Origin: a bacterium
GTDB taxonomy: Bacteria > Joyebacterota > Joyebacteria > Joyebacterales > Joyebacteraceae
Length of the DNA stretch: 64,000 bases
Reading direction: 5' to 3'
Assembly: GCA_025774935.1 (NCBI GenBank)
Contig: JALGZK010000007.1
Coordinates: 38,395-102,394 of the forward strand
Part shown: one piece after another, positions 34,284 to 42,843 of the stretch
Numbering within the stretch: position 1 is the stretch's first letter
Layout: each line of letters begins with the position of its first letter
Notes under the pieces: model-generated
Told to the model about the DNA's origin: nothing
The model's input: the letters and a program-made list of their open reading frames with translations, nothing else
The model's database searches: none
Translations under genes and position numbers: made by a program

Positions 34284-35294
34284 ATGACAGACGAGAAGAC
34301 ACTCGAGATGGAAGCGCCGCCGGACGCGGACAGGGGGACCGAGATGGCGAAGGACGACGGACCCGATGCCGGAACCACGGCGGACTACGCGTACTTCGAG
34401 GGGCGGGTAGTGCCCTTCGAGGAGGCGAAGGTACACATCCTGACGCACACCTTCAACTACGGCACGGGCGTCTTCGAGGGAATCCGGGGATACTGGGACG
34501 CCGAGCGCGACGAGATGTACCTCGTTCGCCTGAGCGACCACGTCGAGCGGCTGGTCACGAACTGCCGGATCCTCATGATGGATCCGGGGCACTCAGTCTC
34601 CGACATCTGCGAGATCTGCAAGGACGTCGTCCGGCAGAACCAGTTCAGGCAGGACGTCTATGTTCGGCCGATCGTCTACTGCTCCGCCTTGCGAGTGGGG
34701 CCCGGGATGAACGAGGAACAGCAGCTGGCCGTGTACAACATCGCGATGGGGCACTACCACGATCCGAGTCACGCGATCGACGTGATGGTATCGACCTGGC
34801 GCCGCACCGATGACAACGCAATCCCAGCGCGTGGCAAGATCAACGGCGCATACGTGAATTCGTCGCTCGCGATCACCGAAGCGAAGCGCGCCGGCTTCGA
34901 CGACGCGATCTTCCTGAACCAGAACGGCAACGTGAGCGAAGGCTCCGTGATGAACCTGTACATCAAGCGTGGCGACGCGCTCATCACACCACCGGTCACC
35001 GCGAACATCCTCGAGGGGATCACTCGCGCCGACGTCATGACGCTCGCGCGCGACGAGATCGGGATCGACGTGGTCGAGCGGTCGATCGACAGGACGGAGC
35101 TGTACCACGCCGACGAGGTCTTCTTCTGCGGCACGGGAGCGAAGATCGTCGGGGTCGGGTCCGTCGATCGACGTCAGATCGGGGAGGGCGGAGTGGGCCC
35201 GGTGACGGCGAAGCTCCAGAAGGTCTACGACGACGTCGTGCACGGCAGGAACGACCGGTACAGGCACTGGCTGTCGCCGGTCTACAAGGGCTAG
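34284..35294 (+). CDS. ilvE: branched-chain amino acid aminotransferase (class IV PLP)
   Basis: 336 residues. The core from residue 34 is a standard BCAT: YFEGRVVPFEEAKVHILTHTFNYGTGVFEGIRGY, ARGKINGAYVNSS with PLP Lys185, and NVSEGSVMNLYI, EVFFCGTGAKIVGV at the cofactor phosphate. The N-terminal 33 residues are acidic and absent from typical members; a later in-frame ATG at 34344 (residue 21) is an alternative start, but AGGAGG precedes the first. It catalyses the last step of Leu/Ile/Val synthesis or the first of their breakdown. D-amino-acid or aromatic specificity cannot be excluded from sequence alone. Confidence 0.9.
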   Translation: MTDEKTLEMEAPPDADRGTEMAKDDGPDAGTTADYAYFEGRVVPFEEAKVHILTHTFNYGTGVFEGIRGYWDAERDEMYLVRLSDHVERLVTNCRILMMDPGHSVSDICEICKDVVRQNQFRQDVYVRPIVYCSALRVGPGMNEEQQLAVYNIAMGHYHDPSHAIDVMVSTWRRTDDNAIPARGKINGAYVNSSLAITEAKRAGFDDAIFLNQNGNVSEGSVMNLYIKRGDALITPPVTANILEGITRADVMTLARDEIGIDVVERSIDRTELYHADEVFFCGTGAKIVGVGSVDRRQIGEGGVGPVTAKLQKVYDDVVHGRNDRYRHWLSPVYKG

Positions 35295-35320
35295 CGGCAC
35301 GGACGTTCGGGGGCCTCACC

Positions 35321-35707
35321 GTGGACTCCATCGTCGAGTATCTCCAGCAGGCCGTGAGCGGGAAGGGCGCTCTCCGATTCATACTGCAACCGACCGTGGC
35401 GATCCTGCTGGGTGTCCGCGCCGGGAAGAACGACGCGCGCACCGGCGCGACGCCGTACCTCTGGCTCCTGATCTTCGGAGGCGGCGACCGCCGGGCGGCG
35501 CTCGCCGAGGGGCTGAAGCACGTCTCGAAGGTCCTCGTCGCCGCGATCCTGATCGATGGGATGCTGCAGTACGTTCTCTACCAGGCGATCAGGCCCGGGT
35601 GGGCGGTCACCGTAGGCATCCTGCTGGCTCTCGTTCCATACAGCCTGGCGCGGGGGGTGACGAACCGGCTCTCCGTGAAGCGGGCACCCGCCCAGGCGCC
35701 GGAATAG
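35321..35707 (+). CDS. small conserved-looking membrane protein, unknown
   Basis: 128 residues from a GTG 26 nt after the aminotransferase stop, so probably co-transcribed. Two or three hydrophobic segments are visible (about 22-32, 70-85 and 92-112: VLVAAILIDGMLQYVLYQ, WAVTVGILLALVPYSLARG). A basic C-terminus (NRLSVKRAPAQAPE) would face the cytoplasm. I do not recognise a family. It is followed by a strong terminator. Confidence 0.55.
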   Translation: MDSIVEYLQQAVSGKGALRFILQPTVAILLGVRAGKNDARTGATPYLWLLIFGGGDRRAALAEGLKHVSKVLVAAILIDGMLQYVLYQAIRPGWAVTVGILLALVPYSLARGVTNRLSVKRAPAQAPE

Positions 35708-35753
35708 GAGACGCCCGGGGGCCGCGGACGAGCGGCCTGGGCATCCGAGAGTG

Positions 35754-35785
35754 ACTGAGGCCGCTGCTGATGCAGCGGCCTCAGT
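35754..35785. terminator. bidirectional terminator hairpin, GGCCGCTGC family
   Basis: ACTGAGGCCGCTGC, TGAT loop, GCAGCGGCCTCAGT: a 14-bp perfect stem between convergent genes ending at 35707 (+) and 35812 (-). Confidence 0.78.
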
Positions 35786-35811
35786 GCATGCTCTCAGGCT
35801 CCGTCAGTCGG

Positions 35812-37197
35812 TCAGTCCCCGGTCCTTGGCGACTCGTCCGTTCGCCCGCCCTCGTAATGACCGATGAGCTTCGTGGGGCTGCCGGAGTCGTCCAGCACGA
35901 CCTCCAACCTGAAGTACTCGATCTCCTCGAAGCGGAAGAGCCGATCTGCCATCGGGATCGCCTGCATGCCCGGATTGTCGCCCCTCTTATAGAAGAGCTT
36001 CCCGTCCTCGATCCAGAGCTTCCGCGGGTCGTAGGTTCCCGCGTAACTCGCGAGCGTCGCGTCGTCCATCACGAACGGCTCGAGTTTGGCCTTGAGCCCC
36101 GCGATGGTCCAGTCGAGTGCGGCCAGCTCGTCCTCGTCCTCGGTCTCGCTGCTGAGCTTCTCCAGCGCGAGCATGTACGCCGTGTCGAGCGCCTCGCTTG
36201 CGGGAACCTCGACGTGAGGCTCGATCCCCGTTCCCTCCCAGTTCGTACCCGAGATCGGATTGACTGCACGCGCGTATGGGATCCGCATGCCCGTGCTCAG
36301 ACTCGGAAAGAGCCTCTGCTTCACCGGGTGCGCGCCGCCGCCCGTTGTCTCGCCGACTATGGTCGCACGCTCCATGTTCTTCAGGTTGTAGGTGAACTCC
36401 TCGGCGCCCGAGAACGTGTAGCTGCTGGTCAGAACGTAGAGGTCGGTGTCGACCATCTTCGGGCCCTGTACGTACGGCGCCGACCAGAACTGCTCGATGG
36501 TGTCGGCGTCTCGGTAGTAGAAGCTGTTCAGGTGCGTGACGTCGTCGACGAAGTAAGCCGTCATGTACTGGATGATCGAGGGACTGCCACCGCCGTTCTC
36601 GCGGAGGTCGATGATGATCGCGTCGGTGTGGGCGAGGAAGTTCATCGCGGCCGTCGCCGTGAAACCCGAGAACGAGGCGTCGACGAACGCATTGAACTTG
36701 AGGTAGCCAACGTTCCCGGACATGATCTCGATCTTCCGGAACTGGAAGTTGACCTTCTTCAGTCGTTCCAGCTCGTTCTGTCTCTCGAGCTCGTGGTCCT
36801 CGTCCTCAGCGAGCAGCATCTCCATGAAGTCAGGATCCGTGTAGCGGACGCCGAGGTGCCGGTCACCGCTGACCTCCTGAAGGTCCTCTGTGAGCGCCCG
36901 GGTGAAGTCCATGAGGTTCCCGAAATCGTCGTACTCGCCGTCTCTGAGCTGCCTCCGGACGTGCGTCTCCATCTCCAGGGCGACGTCCTCGAACACGTAG
37001 GTCTTGTTCAGGGCGGCAGTGACGGAGTCGATGATTGCGGTCACCGTCTCGCGGTCGGCCGCCGGAAGCTCGTCGGGGACGCGCATCGCCTGGCCAAGGG
37101 CGACTCCCGGGACGAGCAGCATCGCTACGGCAAACCCGAGCCCAAAGACCGGTGCGAGCCTCCTTCTGCGGACGATCATCATCCGACCGAATCGCAT
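35812..37197 (-). CDS. secreted S41-family (tail-specific/IRBP-like) serine protease
   Basis: 461 residues; ATG preceded by AGAAGGGAG. Signal peptide about 1-35 (ending ALGQ). An N-terminal helical domain (about 45-125) of the IRBP type is followed by the S41 core: GNVGYLKFNAFVD, IIIDLRENGGGSPSII (197-204 is DLRENGGG) and TSSYTFSGAEEF with nucleophile Ser263, GETTGGGAHPV. No PDZ domain is seen between the parts. A C-terminal lipocalin-like extension (about 360-445: MDDATLASYAGTYDPRKLWIEDGKLFYK) occurs in other IRBP-like S41 proteins. Likely periplasmic or surface peptidase. Confidence 0.88.
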   Translation of the reverse strand: MRFGRMMIVRRRRLAPVFGLGFAVAMLLVPGVALGQAMRVPDELPAADRETVTAIIDSVTAALNKTYVFEDVALEMETHVRRQLRDGEYDDFGNLMDFTRALTEDLQEVSGDRHLGVRYTDPDFMEMLLAEDEDHELERQNELERLKKVNFQFRKIEIMSGNVGYLKFNAFVDASFSGFTATAAMNFLAHTDAIIIDLRENGGGSPSIIQYMTAYFVDDVTHLNSFYYRDADTIEQFWSAPYVQGPKMVDTDLYVLTSSYTFSGAEEFTYNLKNMERATIVGETTGGGAHPVKQRLFPSLSTGMRIPYARAVNPISGTNWEGTGIEPHVEVPASEALDTAYMLALEKLSSETEDEDELAALDWTIAGLKAKLEPFVMDDATLASYAGTYDPRKLWIEDGKLFYKRGDNPGMQAIPMADRLFRFEEIEYFRLEVVLDDSGSPTKLIGHYEGGRTDESPRTGD

Positions 37198-37503
37198 GTC
37201 GTTCTCCCTTCTGCTGTTCCGTTTCGCGCCCGCGCGGGCGTCCCGTCAGTCTCGAACAGTGTGACCCGGACGGTCTCGCGATGGTTGCAGCGCTGGGTGT
37301 ACGACTACGCATAGGAGTGCGCGCGGGGTCGAGCGAGGTGTGAAAATCCTGCGCACCTGTCGAGTTCAGAGACCCCCGAATCGGGAACATTATGCCCAGC
37401 CGCACGGGGTCACGTCCATGGGTGACGACGCGGCGCACCTCCAAGTACACGGCTCGTAGCCGGTTGCGAGAACGCCCGCCACCGGACGTGCGACCTCCCG
37501 CCG
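37198..37503. other. divergent intergenic region before the sigma-54 promoter
   Basis: No gene or convincing sigma-70 promoter is seen on either strand. CGGTTGC at 37461-37467 lies about 41 nt upstream of the -24 element at 37505. It matches the core of the candidate activator site at 22093-22104, roughly one helical turn nearer. Confidence 0.3.
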
Positions 37504-37519
37504 TGGCACGTCGGTTGCT
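37504..37519 (+). promoter_or_regulatory. sigma-54 promoter
   Basis: TGGCACGTCGGTTGCT: -24 GG at 37505-37506 and -12 GC at 37517-37518, 12 nt apart, matching TGGCACG-N4-TTGCW at every conserved position. It lies 72 nt upstream of the ATG at 37591. Confidence 0.8.
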
Positions 37520-37590
37520 CGATATGAGGGTGAGCACCGTGGATGGCGACGCCCGAGCAGGATCACGACCCGCAACACGAGGAGGTTCCG

Positions 37591-38061
37591 ATGGCGACCG
37601 GGAGGAGTGCGGCCACAATGAAGATCGTGGCTCTCCTGGTCGCGTTTCTTCTCACGGGGTGTCGTTCGACTGACGGCGGCGGGGGCGAGCGCGGGCACGG
37701 TCCCGGCGCGGGACCTCCGCCGTTTCCGTCGGTCGACGAGATCCTGAGCGAGCTCGACCTCGCGTCACATCAAGAGCCCGCGGTCCGGGCCATACTCCAG
37801 GCGGCCGAAGAGGAACGCGACGTCGTCATGGACGCCACGAGGCAGGAGCACAGCCACGAAGCGATGATGGCGGCTCGGACTGAGCTTGAAGCGATCAGGC
37901 TGGTGACGAACACGCAGCTCGAGGCGGCGCTTACGTCCGAGCAGATGGAGCTGTACCGCGAGATCGAGGAAGAGGTACGGGAGAAGGTCGAGGCCCAGGC
38001 CGCGCAGATGCGCGGAGGGGGTGGTGGACGAGGAGGGATGAAGGGACCTCGGGGAGGCTAA
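37591..38061 (+). CDS. small periplasmic lipoprotein, Spy/CpxP-like helical
   Basis: 156 residues from the ATG at 37591 behind GAGGAGGTTCCG. Lipobox LLTGC (Cys24). After a Gly/Pro-rich linker the protein is a helical hairpin rich in Glu, Ala, Gln and Met (about 50-140), containing LTSEQMELYREIEEEV, which resembles the LTxxQ motif of the Spy/CpxP periplasmic stress chaperones. The tail is Gly/Arg-rich (MRGGGGGRGGMKGPRGG). Transcription should depend on sigma-54 from 37504, implying an inducible envelope-stress or metal-related role and control by an activator such as that at 18670. Homology to Spy is by pattern only. Confidence 0.65.
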   Translation: MATGRSAATMKIVALLVAFLLTGCRSTDGGGGERGHGPGAGPPPFPSVDEILSELDLASHQEPAVRAILQAAEEERDVVMDATRQEHSHEAMMAARTELEAIRLVTNTQLEAALTSEQMELYREIEEEVREKVEAQAAQMRGGGGGRGGMKGPRGG

Positions 38062-38085
38062 TAACCAGCGTCGACACGCGCCTCG

Positions 38086-38119
38086 ACGGGTGGTCCGCGC
38101 CGCGCAGCGGGCCGCCCGT
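38086..38119. terminator. terminator hairpin
   Basis: ACGGGTGGTCCGC (38086-38098) pairs with GCGGGCCGCCCGT (38107-38119) over 13 bp including two G-U pairs, followed by TCCTCTTTG. Convergent position between 38061 (+) and 38173 (-). Confidence 0.7.
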
Positions 38120-38172
38120 TCCTCTTTGTTGGGGGGTGTTCCTTGGATGTGACTGGGCGTGAAGCTACCGCG

Positions 38173-41100
38173 TCAACGGGCGGCGGCCGCCACCTCTGAG
38201 GGCTCCGCCCGCTCCGGACGCTCTCCCCGGAGGCGCGACTCCATCCGCTCCCGGCACTGGTGAACGAACGCCTCGAGCCTGACCATCTCGGTCGACTGCT
38301 CGAGCCCGTCGTAGGCGATCTTGAGAACGGGGATGTTCTCGTCCTTCTGGACCTTCGTGAGGAGCGCGTTCACGACCGCGCCGGGCATGCAGTTGAAGGG
38401 GTGGAGGTTCACGAGGCCATCGCAGTTCGCGTGGATGTACTCCATGGCCCTTCCTACGGAGAGGACCATCTCGCCTCCGCGCACCTCCGGAACGAGGTAG
38501 TCGCGAGCGGCGTGGATGACGTCGTTCGTCGGGGCCTCATCGTGGAAGCGCCGGACGGCCCCCTCGAACTCCTTCAGGATCTTCTGCTTGTCGCGCTCCT
38601 GCACGAACTGCGTGACCCTCTCCTTCGCGAGGAGCTTCCAGTCTCCGTCTTCCCGAGCCTCGCGCTTGCGGCTCCAGTTGATGTAGTTGAGCCACTCCTC
38701 GAACGGCGGCGCCACGGCCTCTCCTCCGAGCGCCTCGATCTTCCTGATCACCGAGTTGTTCACGTACTCGTTCGAGCGAACGAAGATCTCGCCGACGATG
38801 CCGATGAGCGGCCGTCGCTCGGAGCGGTCGACCTCGACCGCCTCGAACTCCCGCCGCGCCTCACGCGCGAGCGCCTCGAGATCGCCCTTGGTCTCGATGA
38901 CGTCCTGCGCGAGACCCAGGTACTTCTGGTAGACCGCGTCCGTATCGCCCGAGTGAACCTCGTACGGGCGCGTCTCGCGGAGGAGCTTCTGGATCGAGTC
39001 GACGAAGACGATGCCACGCCACGCCAGGCTCCGGAAGTTCCGTCCGAGGTCGGCGGTGGTCTTGTGGTACTCCTTCGTCTGGTCGAGAAGCACGAGCGGG
39101 ATGTCGTCGTAGCCGAGGTCGTCGAGGACGAGACGCTGGAACCTGCAGTACTGGCCGAACCGACAGGGACCGAACGCCGTCGGCATGAGGAACGCCGTCG
39201 CGTCGCGGTCGAAGTCCGGCGAGTTGATGTGCCTCAGGAAGTCACCCGTCGTGATGACGCACGGATAACACTCCTTCCCGGACGTGTGAGCGCGGCCGAG
39301 CGTGCGGCTCTCCTCGTCGCTGATGGGCATCTGGCGCGCGTCGACGCCGTGCGCCCGCATGGCGGCGGCCACCACGTGGCCGTGGTCGTCCATGTGGGGG
39401 ATGAAGACGGTACGCTTCGTCTGGGACGCGGGCTGGGTGCGTTCGCCGGCGGGTAGTAGCCTCGGTTCCTCCGCCACCCCGCTCTTCCGCACTCCCGCGA
39501 GGCTGTCGAGGAACGCCTCGCAGCGGGTGATCGCGCCGACGTCGGCGGAGTGCTCGTCGACCTCCAGCGTGAGGCAGGGCTTCTTCCCGAGCTCGCGCTC
39601 CACGTACTTCATGATGAACGAGTCCGGTCCGCACCCGAAGTTCGTGATGTAGACCGGGTAGAGGCGCGGGTCGCGTTCGATGATCCTGACACCCGCGAGG
39701 ATCCGCTGCCCGTACTTCCAGTACATGTGCGGGTAGTCGTCCGTCACGTCCTCGCTCCCGATCGGGAGCATGTCCAGCGGGATTGAGAGCACTCCCAGGT
39801 TCCGGAGCTTCTCGGGGATGTTCATGTTCAGGCCCGGATCGCACCCGTTGTACGAGCGGCTGACGATCACGAGCGCAAGCTCGTCGTCGTCGAGCTGCGC
39901 GAGGAGCTCCGCTCCACGCTCCTGGAGCATGGCGTTGAACCGCTCCTGTGCGGCGAACGCCTCGCTGATCGCGTGGTTCGCCCGGTCCCGCGGGACACCG
40001 AGCTTGAGGAGCATCGTCTCGAGGTCGTGGCGCACCGCACGCTCTCCCCGCGACATGTGGAGGATCGGGAGCACGAGCTTCGACTCCCAGTCGACGTCCT
40101 CCATCGCGGCCTTCGCCATGAAGGGGACCGCCTGAACGTACGGGCACGTGAACGAGTTCGTCGTCGGTTCCTTCTCGTTCGGCATGTCGACGATCGTCGG
40201 CAGGAAGATGTGGTCGACGTCCTTCTCGACGAGGTCGCGGATGTGGCCGTGCGAGACCTTGATGGGGAAGCAGGTCTCGGCCGCCACTTCCTCGATTCCG
40301 TCCTGGATGAGCGAGCGGTTCGTCGCGCTCGATGTGACGACGTCGAACCCGGCCTCCGTGAAGAGCGCCTTCCACATCGGAAGGAACTCCCACGTGTGTG
40401 TCATCTGCGGGATCCCGATCGTCTTCCCGATGGGGTCGCCCGGCCTGCCCTTCGAGTAGGCGGTCCTCAAGTACTTCAGGCGGTCCGTGAACGGGCGCGG
40501 AAGGTCGCCTCCCGCCTTCGTCTCCGACTCGTCGTACTTGCCGCAGCGGTCGCCGTAGCGGAGCACGCGCTCGCCACCGTCGCCTTCGACCGTCACGACA
40601 CGGATCTCGCAGTCGTTCGGGCAGTCGTGGCATACGAACGCGTCGAACTCGTAGTTCACTCCCCTGAGGTCAAACCCCTTGAACCCCGTCTCCTCGCCGG
40701 TCTCGTCGTACCAGTCGCGGGCGATGAGCGCCATGCCGATCGCGCCCATGACATCGTGATGCGGCGGGATTGTGATCTCTTTGCCGAGGAGGCTCTCCAT
40801 CGCCGCCTTGATGCCCCTGTTGTACGCCGTTCCGCCCTGGAAGAGGATGACGTCGCCGATCGGTCGTCCCGAGACGACGCGGTTCAGGTAGTTCTGGATG
40901 ATCGAATAGCACAGCCCCGAGCAGAGGTCGTCGACGGCGGTGCCGTGGTGCCTCTTGCGGTTGACGTCGGTCTCCATGAAGACCGTGCATCGGTCGCCCA
41001 TGACGGGCGGCTCGCCGGCCGCGAGCGCAAGCCTGCCGAACTCGCCGGTCTTGAGTCCAACGCCGAGCCGTTCGGACTGCTCTTCGATGAACGAGCCGGT

Positions 41101-42453
41101 CCCCGCCGCGCAGACCTTGTTCATCGTGAAGTCTACGACCGCACCGTTCCGGAGGCTGATGTACTTCGAGTCCTGGCCGCCGATGTCGAAGATCGTATCG
41201 ACGTCCGGTCTCGTGAACGCGCCGCCCGTGGCGTGCGCTGTGATCTCGTTCTTGACGACGTCGGCGCCGATGAAGTCGCCCGTGAGGTATCGACCCGACC
41301 CGGTCGTGGCGCAGCCGCGGACGCGCACGCGTCCCTTCCCGCCGCGCTCCTCGAGCGAGGTCCCGACCCTGTAGAGCGACTCGGTCACCGCGGCGAGCGG
41401 ACGCCCGCCGGTCATGTAGTACTCGCGCCCGAGGACGCGGCCCTCGGAGTCGACGGCGACCACGTTCGTCGAGATCGAACCGACGTCGACGCCGACGAAG
41501 ACGTCGACCGGACCCTCGCCCTCCGGGAACGGATCGGGCTCCGTGCGGATCTCGTACCCGTCGTCTACGAGCATCTTGTGAGTCGCGCCGCCCGCGTGGT
41601 GCTCGGCGCCGAGGTATTCGCGGATCGGCTCGAGCGAGTCGATCGTCCCGAGCTCCCCGCGTTCCTTCCTGGCGAGAACCGCTCCGATCGCTCCCATCGA
41701 GGCGTAGTGCTCGGGGATGACGAGCTCGCCGTCGCCGAGCTCCAGGATCTCGGTGAACGCCCTGACCATTCCGGCGTTGGCCGCCACGCCGCCCTGGAAC
41801 GCGATGCGGGGGAGGAGCTCCTTTCCCTTCCCGACGACGGCGACCAGGTTCCTCGCCATCGCGAAGCAGAGGCCCGCGACGATGTCGTAGTCCGGGGTCC
41901 CTTCCTGCTGGAGGTGGATCATGTCGCTCTTCGCGAAGACGGAGCAGCGCCCCGCGATCCGCGGGACGTGAACGCTCTTTAGAGCCAGCTCGCCCCACTC
42001 CTCCTCGATGCTGATGCCGAGTCGCGAGGCCTGCTGGTCGAGGAACGACCCGGTCCCCGCCGCACAGAGCGAGTTCATCGCGAAGTCGCGCGTGTGGACG
42101 CGCCCGGACTCCGGGTCCTTCTCGAGAAGGATGATCTTCGAGTCCTCGCCGCCGATCTCGAGGATCGTGCGGACGTCGGGATGGAGGGTGGCGGTGGCGG
42201 TCGCGTGGGCGACGATCTCGTTCAGGGGCTCGATCCCGTAGAGCTCGCCGAGGATCGCCGTGCCGGCGCCGGTCAGCGCCACGCCCTTGATCCGGTCGAG
42301 CGGGACGGTAGAGGAGAGCTCCCCGAGAGCCTCGAGGGCGGCCTTCGTAGGCTTCCCTAGAGTGCGTACGTACCGTTCGCTCACGACGTTCAGGTCGTCG
42401 TCGAGCAGCACCAGGTTGAGGCTGATGGAGCCGATGTCGATCCCGAGGTACAC
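38173..42453 (-). CDS. giant BadF/HgdC-type activase fused to HgdB-like dehydratase domains
   Basis: 1426 residues from a GTG with AGGGAGGTCGC upstream. Two ASKHA ATPase domains of the BadF/BcrA/HgdC type lie in tandem: domain 1 (about 1-270: YLGIDIGSISLNLVLLDD, CAAGTGSFLDQQASRLGI, GRCSVFAKSDM) and domain 2 (about 312-575: VGVDVGSISTNVVAVDS, CAAGTGSFIEEQ, RCTVFMETD). Each retains the Cys pair that binds the shared [4Fe-4S] cluster. A DUF2229 region (about 665-900) and an HgdB-like 2-hydroxyacyl-CoA dehydratase-like region (about 1030-1400, with GKECYPCVITTGDF) follow. The family couples ATP hydrolysis to low-potential electron transfer. Such all-in-one proteins are known in anaerobes; the substrate is unclear. 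Confidence 0.9.
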   Translation of the reverse strand: MYLGIDIGSISLNLVLLDDDLNVVSERYVRTLGKPTKAALEALGELSSTVPLDRIKGVALTGAGTAILGELYGIEPLNEIVAHATATATLHPDVRTILEIGGEDSKIILLEKDPESGRVHTRDFAMNSLCAAGTGSFLDQQASRLGISIEEEWGELALKSVHVPRIAGRCSVFAKSDMIHLQQEGTPDYDIVAGLCFAMARNLVAVVGKGKELLPRIAFQGGVAANAGMVRAFTEILELGDGELVIPEHYASMGAIGAVLARKERGELGTIDSLEPIREYLGAEHHAGGATHKMLVDDGYEIRTEPDPFPEGEGPVDVFVGVDVGSISTNVVAVDSEGRVLGREYYMTGGRPLAAVTESLYRVGTSLEERGGKGRVRVRGCATTGSGRYLTGDFIGADVVKNEITAHATGGAFTRPDVDTIFDIGGQDSKYISLRNGAVVDFTMNKVCAAGTGSFIEEQSERLGVGLKTGEFGRLALAAGEPPVMGDRCTVFMETDVNRKRHHGTAVDDLCSGLCYSIIQNYLNRVVSGRPIGDVILFQGGTAYNRGIKAAMESLLGKEITIPPHHDVMGAIGMALIARDWYDETGEETGFKGFDLRGVNYEFDAFVCHDCPNDCEIRVVTVEGDGGERVLRYGDRCGKYDESETKAGGDLPRPFTDRLKYLRTAYSKGRPGDPIGKTIGIPQMTHTWEFLPMWKALFTEAGFDVVTSSATNRSLIQDGIEEVAAETCFPIKVSHGHIRDLVEKDVDHIFLPTIVDMPNEKEPTTNSFTCPYVQAVPFMAKAAMEDVDWESKLVLPILHMSRGERAVRHDLETMLLKLGVPRDRANHAISEAFAAQERFNAMLQERGAELLAQLDDDELALVIVSRSYNGCDPGLNMNIPEKLRNLGVLSIPLDMLPIGSEDVTDDYPHMYWKYGQRILAGVRIIERDPRLYPVYITNFGCGPDSFIMKYVERELGKKPCLTLEVDEHSADVGAITRCEAFLDSLAGVRKSGVAEEPRLLPAGERTQPASQTKRTVFIPHMDDHGHVVAAAMRAHGVDARQMPISDEESRTLGRAHTSGKECYPCVITTGDFLRHINSPDFDRDATAFLMPTAFGPCRFGQYCRFQRLVLDDLGYDDIPLVLLDQTKEYHKTTADLGRNFRSLAWRGIVFVDSIQKLLRETRPYEVHSGDTDAVYQKYLGLAQDVIETKGDLEALAREARREFEAVEVDRSERRPLIGIVGEIFVRSNEYVNNSVIRKIEALGGEAVAPPFEEWLNYINWSRKREAREDGDWKLLAKERVTQFVQERDKQKILKEFEGAVRRFHDEAPTNDVIHAARDYLVPEVRGGEMVLSVGRAMEYIHANCDGLVNLHPFNCMPGAVVNALLTKVQKDENIPVLKIAYDGLEQSTEMVRLEAFVHQCRERMESRLRGERPERAEPSEVAAAAR

Positions 42454-42613
42454 GCGACCTCCCTCTGACGCTTCGTCGCGGCGCTTCCCGCGCTCTCCCC
42501 CTAGTGCGCCGACGCCCCGTCGGCTGACCTGCAGTCTCGAGCGGAGCGTCTAATCAACGGGCACGTGGGCCACTGCGTCGGCGAACTACGAGTGGTTCTG
42601 AATGTGCCAGCTG

Positions 42614-42642
42614 AAGATAGCACGCGTCCACCCGTTCGTCAA
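42614..42642 (-). promoter_or_regulatory. sigma-70-type promoter for the giant activase gene
   Basis: On the minus strand TTGACG (42642-42637), a 17-nt spacer and TATCTT (42619-42614), leaving a leader of about 155 nt to the GTG at 42453. Within 42454-42843 the only other signal is a lone TACAAT (42776-42781, + strand) with no matching -35. Confidence 0.65.
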
Positions 42643-42843
42643 GTCACGTGGAGAGACGACCTTACGGCGCGCCTCATTCATCTGGGGCGCTTCGCGGAAA
42701 AGCCCCTGCAGCAAGGCCTTTCCCGGCCGCCAGGGCGTCGGAAGTCCCTTTACCCCCGGGTGCGTTCGCGTGTCGTACAATGATAGAGGCCGGATGATGC
42801 TCAGATCCTCCCGTTCGGGGAGGCCTACCTCGGAGGTGGCACC

